Origin: Comamonas sp. KCTC 72670 | GTDB taxonomy: Bacteria; Myxococcota; Myxococcia; Myxococcales; Myxococcaceae | Direction of reading: 5' to 3' | DNA length: 64,000 bases | Assembly: GCA_014656495.1 (NCBI GenBank) | Contig: BNCN01000015.1 | Span: 62,001-126,000 of the forward strand | Shown: piece after piece, positions 16,136-24,441 of the stretch | How the letters are laid out: each line of letters starts with the position of its first letter | How positions within the stretch are numbered: position 1 is the first letter of the stretch | The notes under the pieces: model-generated | What the model was told of the DNA's origin: nothing | Databases searched by the model: none | Seen by the model: only the letters and a program-made list of their open reading frames with translations | Program-made: the position numbers and the translations under genes

Positions 16136-17485
16136 ATGAAGCCCCGCATGGACACCGCGCGTTTCATCCTCTTCGCCGTCATCACCTGCATCGCCACCGT
16201 GGCCGCTCACGTCTACCTCTACCGGCGCCTCTTCGCGGACACGTCGGAGCACCGGACATGGCGCCGTGCGGGCATGACGCTGATGACGGCCCTGGCCGTG
16301 CCGCTGATTCTCTCGTGGTCGGTGACGCGCTTCATCCCCATGGACGCCACGTTCGCCGTGGCCACGGCGGTGTGGACGTGGATGGGCATGTCCATCTACC
16401 TGCTGCTCTCACTCTGGGTGCTGAGCGGCGCACGGCGCGTGGCGGCCCGGCTCGCACGCGCGCGCTCGGGAACGAACGCTCAGGCGGCGGTGGCTGACGA
16501 GGGACAGGCGCACACGGCTGGCGCCACCGAGGCGCGGGGGGCACTGGCGGCCACGGGCACGGAGGTGGTGTCGCGCCCCGCGGTCGTGGAGCCGCCGCCC
16601 ACGCGCGGCGCGGAGGAGCCCGTCGCCACCGTGGCGGGCGCTTCGGTGGATGCGGACCGCCGCCGCTTCCTTGCCCGGGCCACGGCCGGGGGAGCGGTGC
16701 TCGCCGCGGGCGGCGTGACGGGCTTTGGCATGTGGAGCGCGTTCCATCCGCCAGTGGTGAACGAGGTGGCGGTGAAGCTGCCCGGGCTGCCCAAGGCGCT
16801 GGATGGCTTCACCCTCGTCCACCTGAGCGACATCCACGTGGGCCCCGTCATCCGGCGCCGCTTCATGGATGAGCTGGTGCGCCGCTGCAACGACTTGCGC
16901 CCGGACCTGATGTGCATCACGGGCGACCTGGTGGACGGGCACGTGGCGTCGCTGTCGCCCGCGGTGTCCGCGCTCTCCAACCTGAAGTCGCGCCACGGCA
17001 CCTACTTCGTCACCGGCAACCACGAGTACTACTGGAACGCGGCGGCGTGGTCGGACGCGCTGGAGGGCATGGGGGTGCAGGTGCTGCGCAACCGCCACGT
17101 GCGCATCGGTGACGCGGCGGCGTCCTTCGACCTGCTGGGCGTGGATGACTGGTCCGCGGGGAAGATGGGTTTCCAACAGTCCTACGACCTGGACACGGCG
17201 ATGGCGGGGCGCGACGTGGAGCGGGCCTCGGTGCTGCTGGCGCACCAGCCCTCGAATTGGAAGGTGGCGGCCCAGCAGGGTGTGGGGTTGCAGCTCTCCG
17301 GGCACACCCACGGGGGTCAGTTCTTCCCCTTCACGCTGGCGGTGTCCGCCATCTGGGAACACGACGCGGGCCTGTTTCACGAAGGTGACCGGCACTTGTA
17401 TGTCAGCCGGGGAACAGGCTTCTGGGGTCCGCCGCTGCGCGTCGGCGCGCCGCCCGAAATCGTCCGGGTGACACTGTTGGCGTGA
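16136..17485 (+). CDS. Membrane-anchored metallophosphoesterase (449 aa)
   Basis: Calcineurin-like phosphoesterase of the YkuE/YaeI type. Three hydrophobic N-terminal segments (about residues 8-28, 45-62 and 72-102) are followed by an Ala/Thr linker. A Tat-like RRRFLARATAGGAVLAAGG lies near residue 180, then the catalytic domain. Metal motifs are HLSDIHVGP, GDLVDG, GNHEYYW, the LLAHQPSNW His and SGHTHGGQFFP. Family members act on UDP-sugar lipids, phospholipids or nucleotides; the substrate here is unknown. The start is either ATG 16136, directly after GGAGG, or ATG 16148, 12 nt after it. It is followed 18 nt later by a tetR gene. Confidence 0.88.
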   Translation: MKPRMDTARFILFAVITCIATVAAHVYLYRRLFADTSEHRTWRRAGMTLMTALAVPLILSWSVTRFIPMDATFAVATAVWTWMGMSIYLLLSLWVLSGARRVAARLARARSGTNAQAAVADEGQAHTAGATEARGALAATGTEVVSRPAVVEPPPTRGAEEPVATVAGASVDADRRRFLARATAGGAVLAAGGVTGFGMWSAFHPPVVNEVAVKLPGLPKALDGFTLVHLSDIHVGPVIRRRFMDELVRRCNDLRPDLMCITGDLVDGHVASLSPAVSALSNLKSRHGTYFVTGNHEYYWNAAAWSDALEGMGVQVLRNRHVRIGDAAASFDLLGVDDWSAGKMGFQQSYDLDTAMAGRDVERASVLLAHQPSNWKVAAQQGVGLQLSGHTHGGQFFPFTLAVSAIWEHDAGLFHEGDRHLYVSRGTGFWGPPLRVGAPPEIVRVTLLA

Positions 17486-17503
17486 TGCATAGATTCGCCG
17501 GGT

Positions 17504-18145
17504 ATGGCCAGGGAACCAGCCCAGCGAGAGCTGAAACAAGAGCGCGCAGCGCGCACGCGCATGGAGATTCTGGAGGCCGCCATCCAGCTCTTCGCGCGCA
17601 GGGGCTTTCTCGCGACGACGATGGCGGACTTATCCCGCGCCATCCGGATGACGCCCGGCGCGCTGTACTGGCACTTCCCCACCAAGGAAGACCTGCTGCT
17701 GGCTGCGATTGAGGAATTGCACCAGCGCTGCCTGCGCGAATTCCAACCCCTGGGGGACTTGCGTCAGCCCCCGGCGATGGAGCAACTCCAGCGCATCTCC
17801 GAGCGCGCCCACCGCTTCCTTCGCGAGCACCGTGAATACGGCATCTTCTTCGCGATGCTCGCGGCCGAGGCGACGGATTCGAATGACCAGGTGGCGGAGG
17901 CCATCCGCGAGAAGCTGGACCTCTACGCCAAGACGCTGGAGGGCATCATCCGCCACGGCCAGAAGACAGGCGACTTCCGCCAGGACGTGGACGCGCTCCA
18001 CACCGCGCACAGCCTGCTCGGCGGGTTCCTGGGCGTGCTCGTGCACCAGAACCTCTTCCGCGCCTCCATGGACTTCGACCTGCCCGTGGCATCCCTGAGC
18101 CGCTTGATGACGGCGGGGATTGGCAGCACCTCCGCGGCGGAGTGA
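17504..18145 (+). CDS. TetR/AcrR-family regulator (213 aa)
   Basis: The N-terminal HTH is RMEILEAAIQLFARRGFLATTMADLSRAIRMTPGALYWHFPTKEDLL (about residues 19-65), a textbook TetR DNA-binding domain. The C-terminal helical ligand domain has REKLDLYAKTLEGIIRHGQKTGDFRQDVD. It lies 18 nt after the metallophosphoesterase gene on the same strand and is probably co-transcribed. The ligand and targets are unknown, and no divergent efflux or enzyme gene suggests one. A minus-strand terminator hairpin starts 6 nt after its stop and may work in both directions. Confidence 0.92.
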   Translation: MAREPAQRELKQERAARTRMEILEAAIQLFARRGFLATTMADLSRAIRMTPGALYWHFPTKEDLLLAAIEELHQRCLREFQPLGDLRQPPAMEQLQRISERAHRFLREHREYGIFFAMLAAEATDSNDQVAEAIREKLDLYAKTLEGIIRHGQKTGDFRQDVDALHTAHSLLGGFLGVLVHQNLFRASMDFDLPVASLSRLMTAGIGSTSAAE

Positions 18146-18148
18146 GCG

Positions 18149-18263
18149 CCAAAAACAAACGGGCGGAACCCGAACCCGGATTCCGCTCGCTCATGAAGCT
18201 CGAGGAGACAGGGCCCGCGCTTCAGCCCTGCCCCGGAATCACCTGACAGCTACGGCTGCGCTC
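18149..18263 (-). repeat. Copy A of a ~115-bp 3'-end element
   Basis: Matches 18647-18762 over nearly its whole length: shared blocks AAAAACAAACGGGCGGAACC, GAGGAGACAGGGCCCG, GCAGCCCTG-like and ATCACCTGAC-GCTACGGCTG. Copy A follows the small gene at 18281-18469. Copy B overlaps the end of the large gene at 18749-23269. The two share a minus-strand terminator hairpin; sequence inside the stem has drifted while pairing is kept. Confidence 0.8.
18151..18186 (-). terminator. Intrinsic terminator of the small minus-strand gene
   Basis: Stem 18163-18171 pairs with 18178-18186 (one mismatch, six-base loop). On the minus strand it is followed by the U-rich tract TTTGTTTTT (18159-18151). It lies downstream of the gene ending at 18281, and 6 nt past the convergent tetR stop. 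Confidence 0.75.
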
Positions 18264-18280
18264 CTGGGCGCGTAGAGGCG

Positions 18281-18469
18281 TCACCGAGGAGGAGTTGAGT
18301 AGGGACTCTTTGTCGACGGACCATAATCACACCTGTCCGCCTCGTAATCCCACGCGCCCCCACGATCAAGACAGATATCAATCTGCCACCACTGCCGACA
18401 CGATGGCAGCCCCCAAGCGGAGACCAGACCCAAGAAAACCGCGACCCCGAAATAATGCCAGCGATTCAT
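18281..18469 (-). CDS. Small membrane or secreted protein with CLDxGGxWDYE motif (62 aa)
   Basis: Starts MNRWHYFGVAVFLGLVSAWGLPSC, an uncleaved signal or membrane anchor, followed by WWQIDICLDRGGAWDYEADRCDYG. The I-D-x-C-L-D-x-G-G-x-W-D-Y-E...C pattern recurs in small uncharacterised bacterial exported proteins from memory; the two Cys may pair. An ATG at 18469 is chosen over a TTG at 18502 because it puts the hydrophobic segment at the N-terminus. No strong Shine-Dalgarno is seen. It has its own terminator (copy A). Function unknown. Confidence 0.6.
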   Translation of the reverse strand: MNRWHYFGVAVFLGLVSAWGLPSCRQWWQIDICLDRGGAWDYEADRCDYGPSTKSPYSTPPR

Positions 18470-18646
18470 TTTCAGCGGCGCAGTGCCAAGCCCCGGGCTC
18501 AAGTTAGAAGACCTGACTACAGAACAACGCCCCGAACAATCAACCCCACCATCCGCCCCGCCGCGGCGCTCCAGGTCGAAGGTGGCGCGGCCCTGCCATG
18601 AGCGATTTCATCGCAATCTGACTTCGCCTGTTCATCCTGCCGCGCG

Positions 18647-18762
18647 TGAAAAACAAACGGGCGGAACCCTTCATCAGGGTCCCGCCCGTTCGAGAAGCGC
18701 GAGGAGACAGGGCCCGTGCTGCAGCCCTGTCACCCCATCACCTGACGGCTACGGCTGCTCCG
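18647..18762 (-). repeat. Copy B of the ~115-bp 3'-end element
   Basis: Second copy of the element at 18149-18263. It contains the terminator of the 1506-aa lipoprotein gene and reaches the last codons of that gene (the TACGGCTGCTCCG region). Between the copies, 18470-18646, I see no gene. Confidence 0.8.
18649..18690 (-). terminator. Intrinsic terminator of the large amidohydrolase-lipoprotein gene
   Basis: A near-perfect 15-bp stem (18656-18670 with 18676-18690, one mismatch) and a five-base loop, followed on the minus strand by TTTGTTTTT (18657-18649). It lies ~60 nt after the stop at 18749. This is the strongest intrinsic terminator in the window. Confidence 0.92.
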
Positions 18763-21700
18763 TCGGGCTCTGCGAGTTCTGCGGCTGACGCACGGCGCGG
18801 ATGATGAAGTCGCTGCCGTTGTCATCCGTGTCGTGACCATTGCCGGCCAGCGCGTCGGCGCCACCCTCCGCCATGGACTCCGCCGTCGAGTTCGGACGCG
18901 CCTTGCGCTCGAGGCTTCCGCCCGCGGCGGGGTGCGCCGGTGCGGCGCTGCCCTCGGGCTGGTTCGCCGTGCCGTAGCCCATCTTGTCCACGGTGTTCGG
19001 GTCGTTCAGGTTGGTCGCGTCCAGGTTCGGACCGATGCGGACGTGGCCGCCCGCGGTCTGCGACGCGGACATGTCGAAGGCGTAACCGACGTCCTTCGTG
19101 ACGGTGCCGGTGTAGCCCGTGTTGTGCGCGAGCAGCAGGAAGCCGTAGGCCCGGATGACCGTGCCGTTCGGGATGTCCACCGAGCCGGAGTAGTTCGTGG
19201 TGCTCGTCGCGCTCTTGTACTGGACCTTCCAGTTGTCCAGCGTGATGTCCGCGCCCGTCGGATTGTACAGCTCGATGAACTCGTCGTTCTGAGCCGTCGC
19301 GCCGCGCGCCGAAATCTCGCTGATGACGATGTGGTCCACCGCCGGACGGTCCGCGACGGCGATGTCCGCGCCGCGCGAGACGCCCGCGTAGGTGGCAATC
19401 AGGCGGCCCTGGATGAGGTCCTCACCCGCGGTGAACGTCACCGTGCCGCTCGTCTGCCCCTCGGGGATGCTGACGGAGGCGCTGGACAGCGTCCCCATGC
19501 CGGTGGCCGGCTCCAGCGTCAGCGCCACCGTGGCGCCGCCCGCCTGCGCCGCGCGGTCCAGCGTCACCGTGAAGACCTGGGTGGTGGAGAAGTACACCGT
19601 GGCCACGGACGGCGTCACGGAGCGGAGCGCCGGAGGCGGCGGCAGCACCGTGAGCTCGGTGGTCTGGGTGACGCCGTACAGCGAGGCGTACACCGTGCCC
19701 GTGCCCTCACCCTGCGCATCCGCGGTGAAGACGAAGGTCGCCTCCGTGGCGCCCGCCGGAATCGTCACGGTGGCCGGCACCGTGCCGTACGCCGGGACGC
19801 CCGCGCCTGCGATGGCCGCCAGCTCCACCAGCGTGTCCTCCGGCACGGCGCGGTCCACCGTCACGGTGAACGACTGCGTGCTGCCCGCCGGAATCGTCAC
19901 CGCCGAGGACGGCGTCATCGACGTCAGCCGGGCCGCGTTCAGGTCCAGCGACACCGTGGCGCTCGCGCTGCTCGCCCCGATGCTGGCCGTCACCGTGCCG
20001 GGCTCGGTGGCCGTGGCCGCCGCGTCCGCGATGAAGCTGAACGTCGCCGAGGTGGCGTTCTCCACCACCGACAGGCTGGCGCCGGGGACGAAGGTCCCGA
20101 AGCCGGAGCCCGGGTTCACGCTCAGCGCCACCGTGGTGTTCGCGGGCGCCGGACGGTCCAGCACCACCGTGAACACCACCTCGCCGCCGGGCACCATCGT
20201 CACCGCGTTCGGGTTCACCTGGAGCACCTCGGGCTGCTCGTTGGCCCCCAGCACCCGGATGGTGGTCGTCTGCGTGGAGCCACCCAGGCTCGCCGTCAGC
20301 GTCACGCTCTGCGCGGCCGCCTGCGCCAGCACCGGCACCGTCACCGTCGCCTGACCGGCGGGGATGGTGACGCGGCCCTCCGGCACGCTCAGCGCGGCCG
20401 AGTTGGACGAGGTGATGGTGACGTCGAGCGGCGACCCGTAGGCGGACGCCAGCGTCAGCGTCAGCGCCTGCGGGAACGTGTTCACCGGCTCGGAGCCGCC
20501 CGCCCGGGCGAAGCCGTCCGGACCGAAGGAGGTGATGGCCGGCGGCGGCTGCTGCATGTCCGCGGCGGAGCGCGGGATGAGCTTGGAGTCGTTGAAGTTG
20601 TACGTCAGGACACCGCGCAGCACGCCGAAGCGCGTCCCCACCGTCGGCGGCGGGAAGGCATAGGCCTGGTCGTCAATCATCAGGCCCGGCTGGCTGGGGT
20701 TCCCCGCCTCGTTCACCAGGAACTGGCCGAACTCGTCCACCGTCGTGTTGGACGTCACGTCACGGACCTCGACCAGCACACCCTCCAGCGCGGAGGCGCG
20801 CGGGCCACCCGTCCGGATGTCGGCCGTGGTCACCACCACCGGCGCGGGCGCCTGACCACCCGTGCTGCGCTTGACGTACGTCACCTCGGTCAGCTCGGGC
20901 AGGCCGAAGTAGAGAATCAGCGTACCGGAGCTGATGTCGATGCGGTCACCCACCGCGAGGTCACCCTTGGGCGAGTAGACGTAGAGGCCGGAGTTGTCGA
21001 CGCTCGCGCCCGCGGGCAGCGGATGCGCCTGCACCCAGTAGCCCTGGGTGCTCGCGCCTCCCTTGGCCACGCCGGTGACGACCACGTCAGGGATGGAGAC
21101 CGGCGTGCCCAGCAGCGGCAGGTTGCCATTCACGCGCGTCTTCAGCTCGTGGATGGTGGCCGGGCAGCCCAGGTTCCCCGGGTTCGGGGTGGTGGGGCAC
21201 GCGTCGCACGCATCACCCTTGCCGTCGCCATCCGTGTCCAGCTGGTCCGGGTTGGAGACGAACGGGCAGTTGTCCAGCCACGTCGGGATGCCGTCGTGGT
21301 CATCGTCGCCCACCACGAACGAGGTGCAGGCGTTGCCAGCCTCCAGCGGGCAGGGGTCGCACGCGTCACCAATGCCGTCGCCGTCCGTGTCCGCCTGCTT
21401 GCCGTTGTCCATGGGGCGGATGGGGTTGAAGATGTTCGGGCAATTGTCGATGTTGTTGGGGACACCGTCACCGTCCGTGTCCGCGTCGCGAATCTCACCC
21501 GTGTAGCTGGTGGACCTGTTCACCACCGCGGGCCAGCGCGAGTCCAGCGAGGCGCGGCGGGGCGAGCACGAGGGCTCGTTCTCCGGCGTGCCACAGGCGA
21601 ACAGCGGGTACTTGTGCGTGGCGCCCGCCGTCAGCCCCGCCAGGTTCTTCCCAATCTCCGACTGGAGGCAGACTTCCTTCTGCGCGCCGCACACGTCCAG

Positions 21701-23269
21701 CGTGTCGCAGGCGTCCGCGCCCTTGAGGGCGGCCATGAGCGCCTGGTCACCGTACAGCGGCTTGCCGCCGCGCATGGTGAGGACCACGTGCTCCGGGTTC
21801 GCGGTGATGACCGCGCGGTGCGGCGAGCTGGCGAAGGTGCGCAGCTGGAAGATGGCCAGGTCGGCCACCTTGCCCTCGGAGATGCGGCCCGTCTTCTCGA
21901 AGACGTCCACCAGGTCCGCGGCGCTCGACGTCACCATGCGCCACATGTCCTCGTCGCTGAAGGTGCGCGCGAAGTGCGTGGCGTTGAGGTAGTCCGCGCA
22001 CTGGAGCTCGCGCAGCAGGTTCATGGAGCCGGAGCGCAGCCAGTCGGTGCCCAGCGCGATGGTGACGCCGACGTTCTTGTACGCCGACACCATGGCCGTG
22101 TCGCCATACAGCGCGATGTTGGAGCGGGGCGACCAGATGAGGCCCGTGCCGCGCTGGCCCATCAGGTGGATTTCCTTCGCCGTCAGGCCGATGCCGTGGA
22201 TGACGGCGGTGCGCGCCTGCATCACGTCATTTTCGCCGGTGGAGAGGCAGAGGAACTCGTTGTGCGCCGCCGTCGAGATGCCCTCGGAGATGTGTGGCAG
22301 GTACGCGGCCGAGCGCGGCAGCGAGCCCGTCGTCGGACGCGCGGTGTAGCCGCAGCCCGTGGCGATCATGTTGCCGTTGGTGTCGCTCAGCGGGAACGTG
22401 TCGGAGTCCACCACGCCCTCGCCCAGGCCCTCCTGGAGCGCGGTGTTGTTCACGTCCAGGTTGCGCAGCAGGCCCGCCTGACCGCCCGCGCCCGCCATGG
22501 ACGTGGCGCCGGCCATCATCTGGCGCAGCTCGCCCCAGCGGACGTTGTCCGCGGCGCTGGCCGCGGGGCTGGTGATGCGCGTGTGGCCGTTGCGGCCCGT
22601 CCGCCACTCGTGGCGGTGCTCGTAGCGCTCCTCGGCGTTCGCCGCGGGGGCGACGTACGGCTCCATGGGGTAGGTGATGTGCTCGTGCGTGTTCACCAGG
22701 CCCGGCGAGATGACACCGCCCGGGCAGGACACCTGCGTGGCCTCGGCGGCGCCCGCGGCGGCCGAGCAGTCACACGCGGCGCACGTGATGACGCCCTGCG
22801 CGTCCACCAGCACCTGGCCGCCCAGCAGCGTCTCGCCATCCTTCAGCACCACGCCCGTGAAGAGGCGCGCGGAGGAGCCGGCCTGCGTCACCGCGCAGGT
22901 GGCGCCATCCGGCAGCGCGGGCGCATCCGCGGCGGCACAGCGGGTCATCGTCAGCGTGCAGTCCGACTCACAGCCGTCACCGTCCACGGTGTTGCCGTCG
23001 TCACATACCTCGTCGCCATCCAGGCGGCCGTTGCCACAGAGCCCGCCCGGGCCCGTGGGCGTCAGCGTACAGTCGTTCTCGCAGCCGTCGCCGTTGACCC
23101 GGTTGCCGTCGTCACACTGCTCACCGGCTTCCTGCCGGCCGTTTCCGCAGACCGCTTGCGGAGGGTTGCAGCTCTCGCCTTCGCAGCCCGGCTCGTCGCC
23201 GTCACATCCGGCGGTAAAGAGGAGGACCGCGCTGAGCGCGGCCAGTAATAGACGTGGGGACATACTCAT
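18749..23269 (-). CDS. Multidomain lipoprotein: Cys-rich repeats, amidohydrolase, TSP3, Calx-like and lamin-tail domains (1506 aa)
   Basis: The lipoprotein signal peptide has LLFTAGC with Cys22. Two Myxococcus cysteine-rich repeats follow (CGNGRxExGExCDDGNxxNGDGC, about residues 41-106). An amidohydrolase domain spans about 115-560 with the metal-binding NTHEHI near 193, AVIHGIGL and an ALGTDWLRSG Asp. Thrombospondin type-3 calcium repeats lie near 593-700 (DTDGDGIGDACD). Repeated beta-sandwich units with IPAG/VPEG strands follow to ~1290, then a lamin-tail domain near 1310-1430 (VISEISARGATAQNDEFIELYNP). The start at 23269 has GGGAGA 8 nt upstream. It is probably a surface hydrolase of unknown substrate. 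It ends in a strong terminator. Confidence 0.85.
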   Translation of the reverse strand: MSMSPRLLLAALSAVLLFTAGCDGDEPGCEGESCNPPQAVCGNGRQEAGEQCDDGNRVNGDGCENDCTLTPTGPGGLCGNGRLDGDEVCDDGNTVDGDGCESDCTLTMTRCAAADAPALPDGATCAVTQAGSSARLFTGVVLKDGETLLGGQVLVDAQGVITCAACDCSAAAGAAEATQVSCPGGVISPGLVNTHEHITYPMEPYVAPAANAEERYEHRHEWRTGRNGHTRITSPAASAADNVRWGELRQMMAGATSMAGAGGQAGLLRNLDVNNTALQEGLGEGVVDSDTFPLSDTNGNMIATGCGYTARPTTGSLPRSAAYLPHISEGISTAAHNEFLCLSTGENDVMQARTAVIHGIGLTAKEIHLMGQRGTGLIWSPRSNIALYGDTAMVSAYKNVGVTIALGTDWLRSGSMNLLRELQCADYLNATHFARTFSDEDMWRMVTSSAADLVDVFEKTGRISEGKVADLAIFQLRTFASSPHRAVITANPEHVVLTMRGGKPLYGDQALMAALKGADACDTLDVCGAQKEVCLQSEIGKNLAGLTAGATHKYPLFACGTPENEPSCSPRRASLDSRWPAVVNRSTSYTGEIRDADTDGDGVPNNIDNCPNIFNPIRPMDNGKQADTDGDGIGDACDPCPLEAGNACTSFVVGDDDHDGIPTWLDNCPFVSNPDQLDTDGDGKGDACDACPTTPNPGNLGCPATIHELKTRVNGNLPLLGTPVSIPDVVVTGVAKGGASTQGYWVQAHPLPAGASVDNSGLYVYSPKGDLAVGDRIDISSGTLILYFGLPELTEVTYVKRSTGGQAPAPVVVTTADIRTGGPRASALEGVLVEVRDVTSNTTVDEFGQFLVNEAGNPSQPGLMIDDQAYAFPPPTVGTRFGVLRGVLTYNFNDSKLIPRSAADMQQPPPAITSFGPDGFARAGGSEPVNTFPQALTLTLASAYGSPLDVTITSSNSAALSVPEGRVTIPAGQATVTVPVLAQAAAQSVTLTASLGGSTQTTTIRVLGANEQPEVLQVNPNAVTMVPGGEVVFTVVLDRPAPANTTVALSVNPGSGFGTFVPGASLSVVENATSATFSFIADAAATATEPGTVTASIGASSASATVSLDLNAARLTSMTPSSAVTIPAGSTQSFTVTVDRAVPEDTLVELAAIAGAGVPAYGTVPATVTIPAGATEATFVFTADAQGEGTGTVYASLYGVTQTTELTVLPPPPALRSVTPSVATVYFSTTQVFTVTLDRAAQAGGATVALTLEPATGMGTLSSASVSIPEGQTSGTVTFTAGEDLIQGRLIATYAGVSRGADIAVADRPAVDHIVISEISARGATAQNDEFIELYNPTGADITLDNWKVQYKSATSTTNYSGSVDIPNGTVIRAYGFLLLAHNTGYTGTVTKDVGYAFDMSASQTAGGHVRIGPNLDATNLNDPNTVDKMGYGTANQPEGSAAPAHPAAGGSLERKARPNSTAESMAEGGADALAGNGHDTDDNGSDFIIRAVRQPQNSQSPTEQP

Positions 23270-23551
23270 CTCGTGGGTCTCCCGGTTGAACCGGCCCGAG
23301 GGAAGGTGACAGGTCCTTGGCACGCGAAGAGCGTACCCCTTGAAACATTTCAGCGACACCTGACCGCCCAGGTCCAGTTCCCGATGGGGATTGAGAACTG
23401 GAGTACGCCGCCCACATCACCTCAAGTACGGGCATCCGTAAGAGTGACGTGTCGGCCTTGCCCGCACCCGTGACGCGCCTGCTCGTGACGCACTGCGCGG
23501 CCACGAGGCGCGCTACAAGCCTGAGTCGCCATCGCCGCCAGGAGCACCGCC

Positions 23552-24403
23552 GTGGACGTCGCCATCCTCACCTATCACGCACTGCCCCAGCTCGAGCCGT
23601 TCGACGCCTGCCTGCTCCCCGCGCTCACCGCGCTCGGTTTGGATGCGAGGCCCGTCATCTGGGACGACCCGGCCATGGACTGGCGCACGGTGCGGCTGGC
23701 GCTGGTGCGCAACACCTGGGACAGCCACCTGCGCCGGGACGCCTTCGTCGCCTGGGCGGACAAGGTGGGCCGCCTCACGCAGCTCCAGAACCCCGCGCCG
23801 GTGCTGCGCTGGAACACGCACAAGGCCTACCTGCGGGAGCTGGAGGCGAAGGGCGTCGCGGTGACACCCACCGCGTGGGTGCGCCAGGGCGACACGCTGG
23901 ACGTCGGCGCGCTGGCGGCCGAGCGCGGCTGGGACACGGTGGTGCTCAAGCCCGCGGTGTCCGCGGGCGCGCTCAAGACGCACATCTTCCCGCGCGCGCA
24001 GGCCGCCACCGCCACCGCCCGCGTCGCCGAGCTGGCCCGCGAGGGCGACGTCATGGTGCAGCCCTACCTCACGGCCTTCGAGAAGGAAGGCGAGCGCAGC
24101 TACATCTACTTCGACGGCGCCTTCAGCCACGCGGTGCACCGGCCGCCCACGCTGGCGGACGCGCCGCGGGGCTTCTCCGAGCCCGTGGCCTTCACGCCGG
24201 AGCATCCGGAGGAGCTGCGGCTGGCGGAGGCCGTGCTGGAGGCCGCGGGCCCGCCCCTGCTCTACGCGCGCGTGGACGTGGCCACCGACAACGCGGGCCA
24301 GCCGCGGCTCCAGGAGCTGGAGGTCACCGAGCCCCGCCTGTTCCTGTCGCTCGACGCGGGGGCCGCGGACCGGCTGGCCCGGGCCATCGCCGCGAAGCTG
24401 TGA
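23552..24403 (+). CDS. ATP-grasp-fold protein (283 aa)
   Basis: Resembles the DcsG-like/RimK-like ATP-grasp ligases. It has an N-terminal Rossmann-like start (DVAILTYHALPQLEPFDACLLPALTALG), NTHKAYLRELEAKGVAVTPTAWV (lid entry, residues 89-111) and VVLKPAVSAGALKTH for ATP binding near residue 131. DVMVQPYL, GERSYIYFDGAFSHAV and a C-terminal RVDVATDNAGQPRLQELEVTEPRLF supply Mg ligands. The GTG start follows AGGAG at 23540-23544. It probably forms an amide or peptide bond, but no adjacent biosynthetic genes suggest a product. 23270-23551 upstream is a divergent promoter region without a gene. Confidence 0.8.
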   Translation: MDVAILTYHALPQLEPFDACLLPALTALGLDARPVIWDDPAMDWRTVRLALVRNTWDSHLRRDAFVAWADKVGRLTQLQNPAPVLRWNTHKAYLRELEAKGVAVTPTAWVRQGDTLDVGALAAERGWDTVVLKPAVSAGALKTHIFPRAQAATATARVAELAREGDVMVQPYLTAFEKEGERSYIYFDGAFSHAVHRPPTLADAPRGFSEPVAFTPEHPEELRLAEAVLEAAGPPLLYARVDVATDNAGQPRLQELEVTEPRLFLSLDAGAADRLARAIAAKL

Positions 24404-24417
24404 GCACGCACCGCCGC

Positions 24418-24441
24418 GTGCGGCCCGCTTAGAGGCCGCAC
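24418..24441. terminator. Bidirectional terminator hairpin between convergent genes
   Basis: GTGCGGCC (24418-24425) pairs perfectly with GGCCGCAC (24434-24441) around an eight-base loop that contains the stop codon of the minus-strand esterase gene. It sits 15 nt after the ATP-grasp stop. There is no U-tract, so efficiency is uncertain. Confidence 0.5.

Noticed and set aside
18833..23248. A 1471-codon open frame on the plus strand
   Set aside because: It is antisense to the amidohydrolase lipoprotein, Arg/His-rich, and has no family features; long shadow frames are expected at this GC content.
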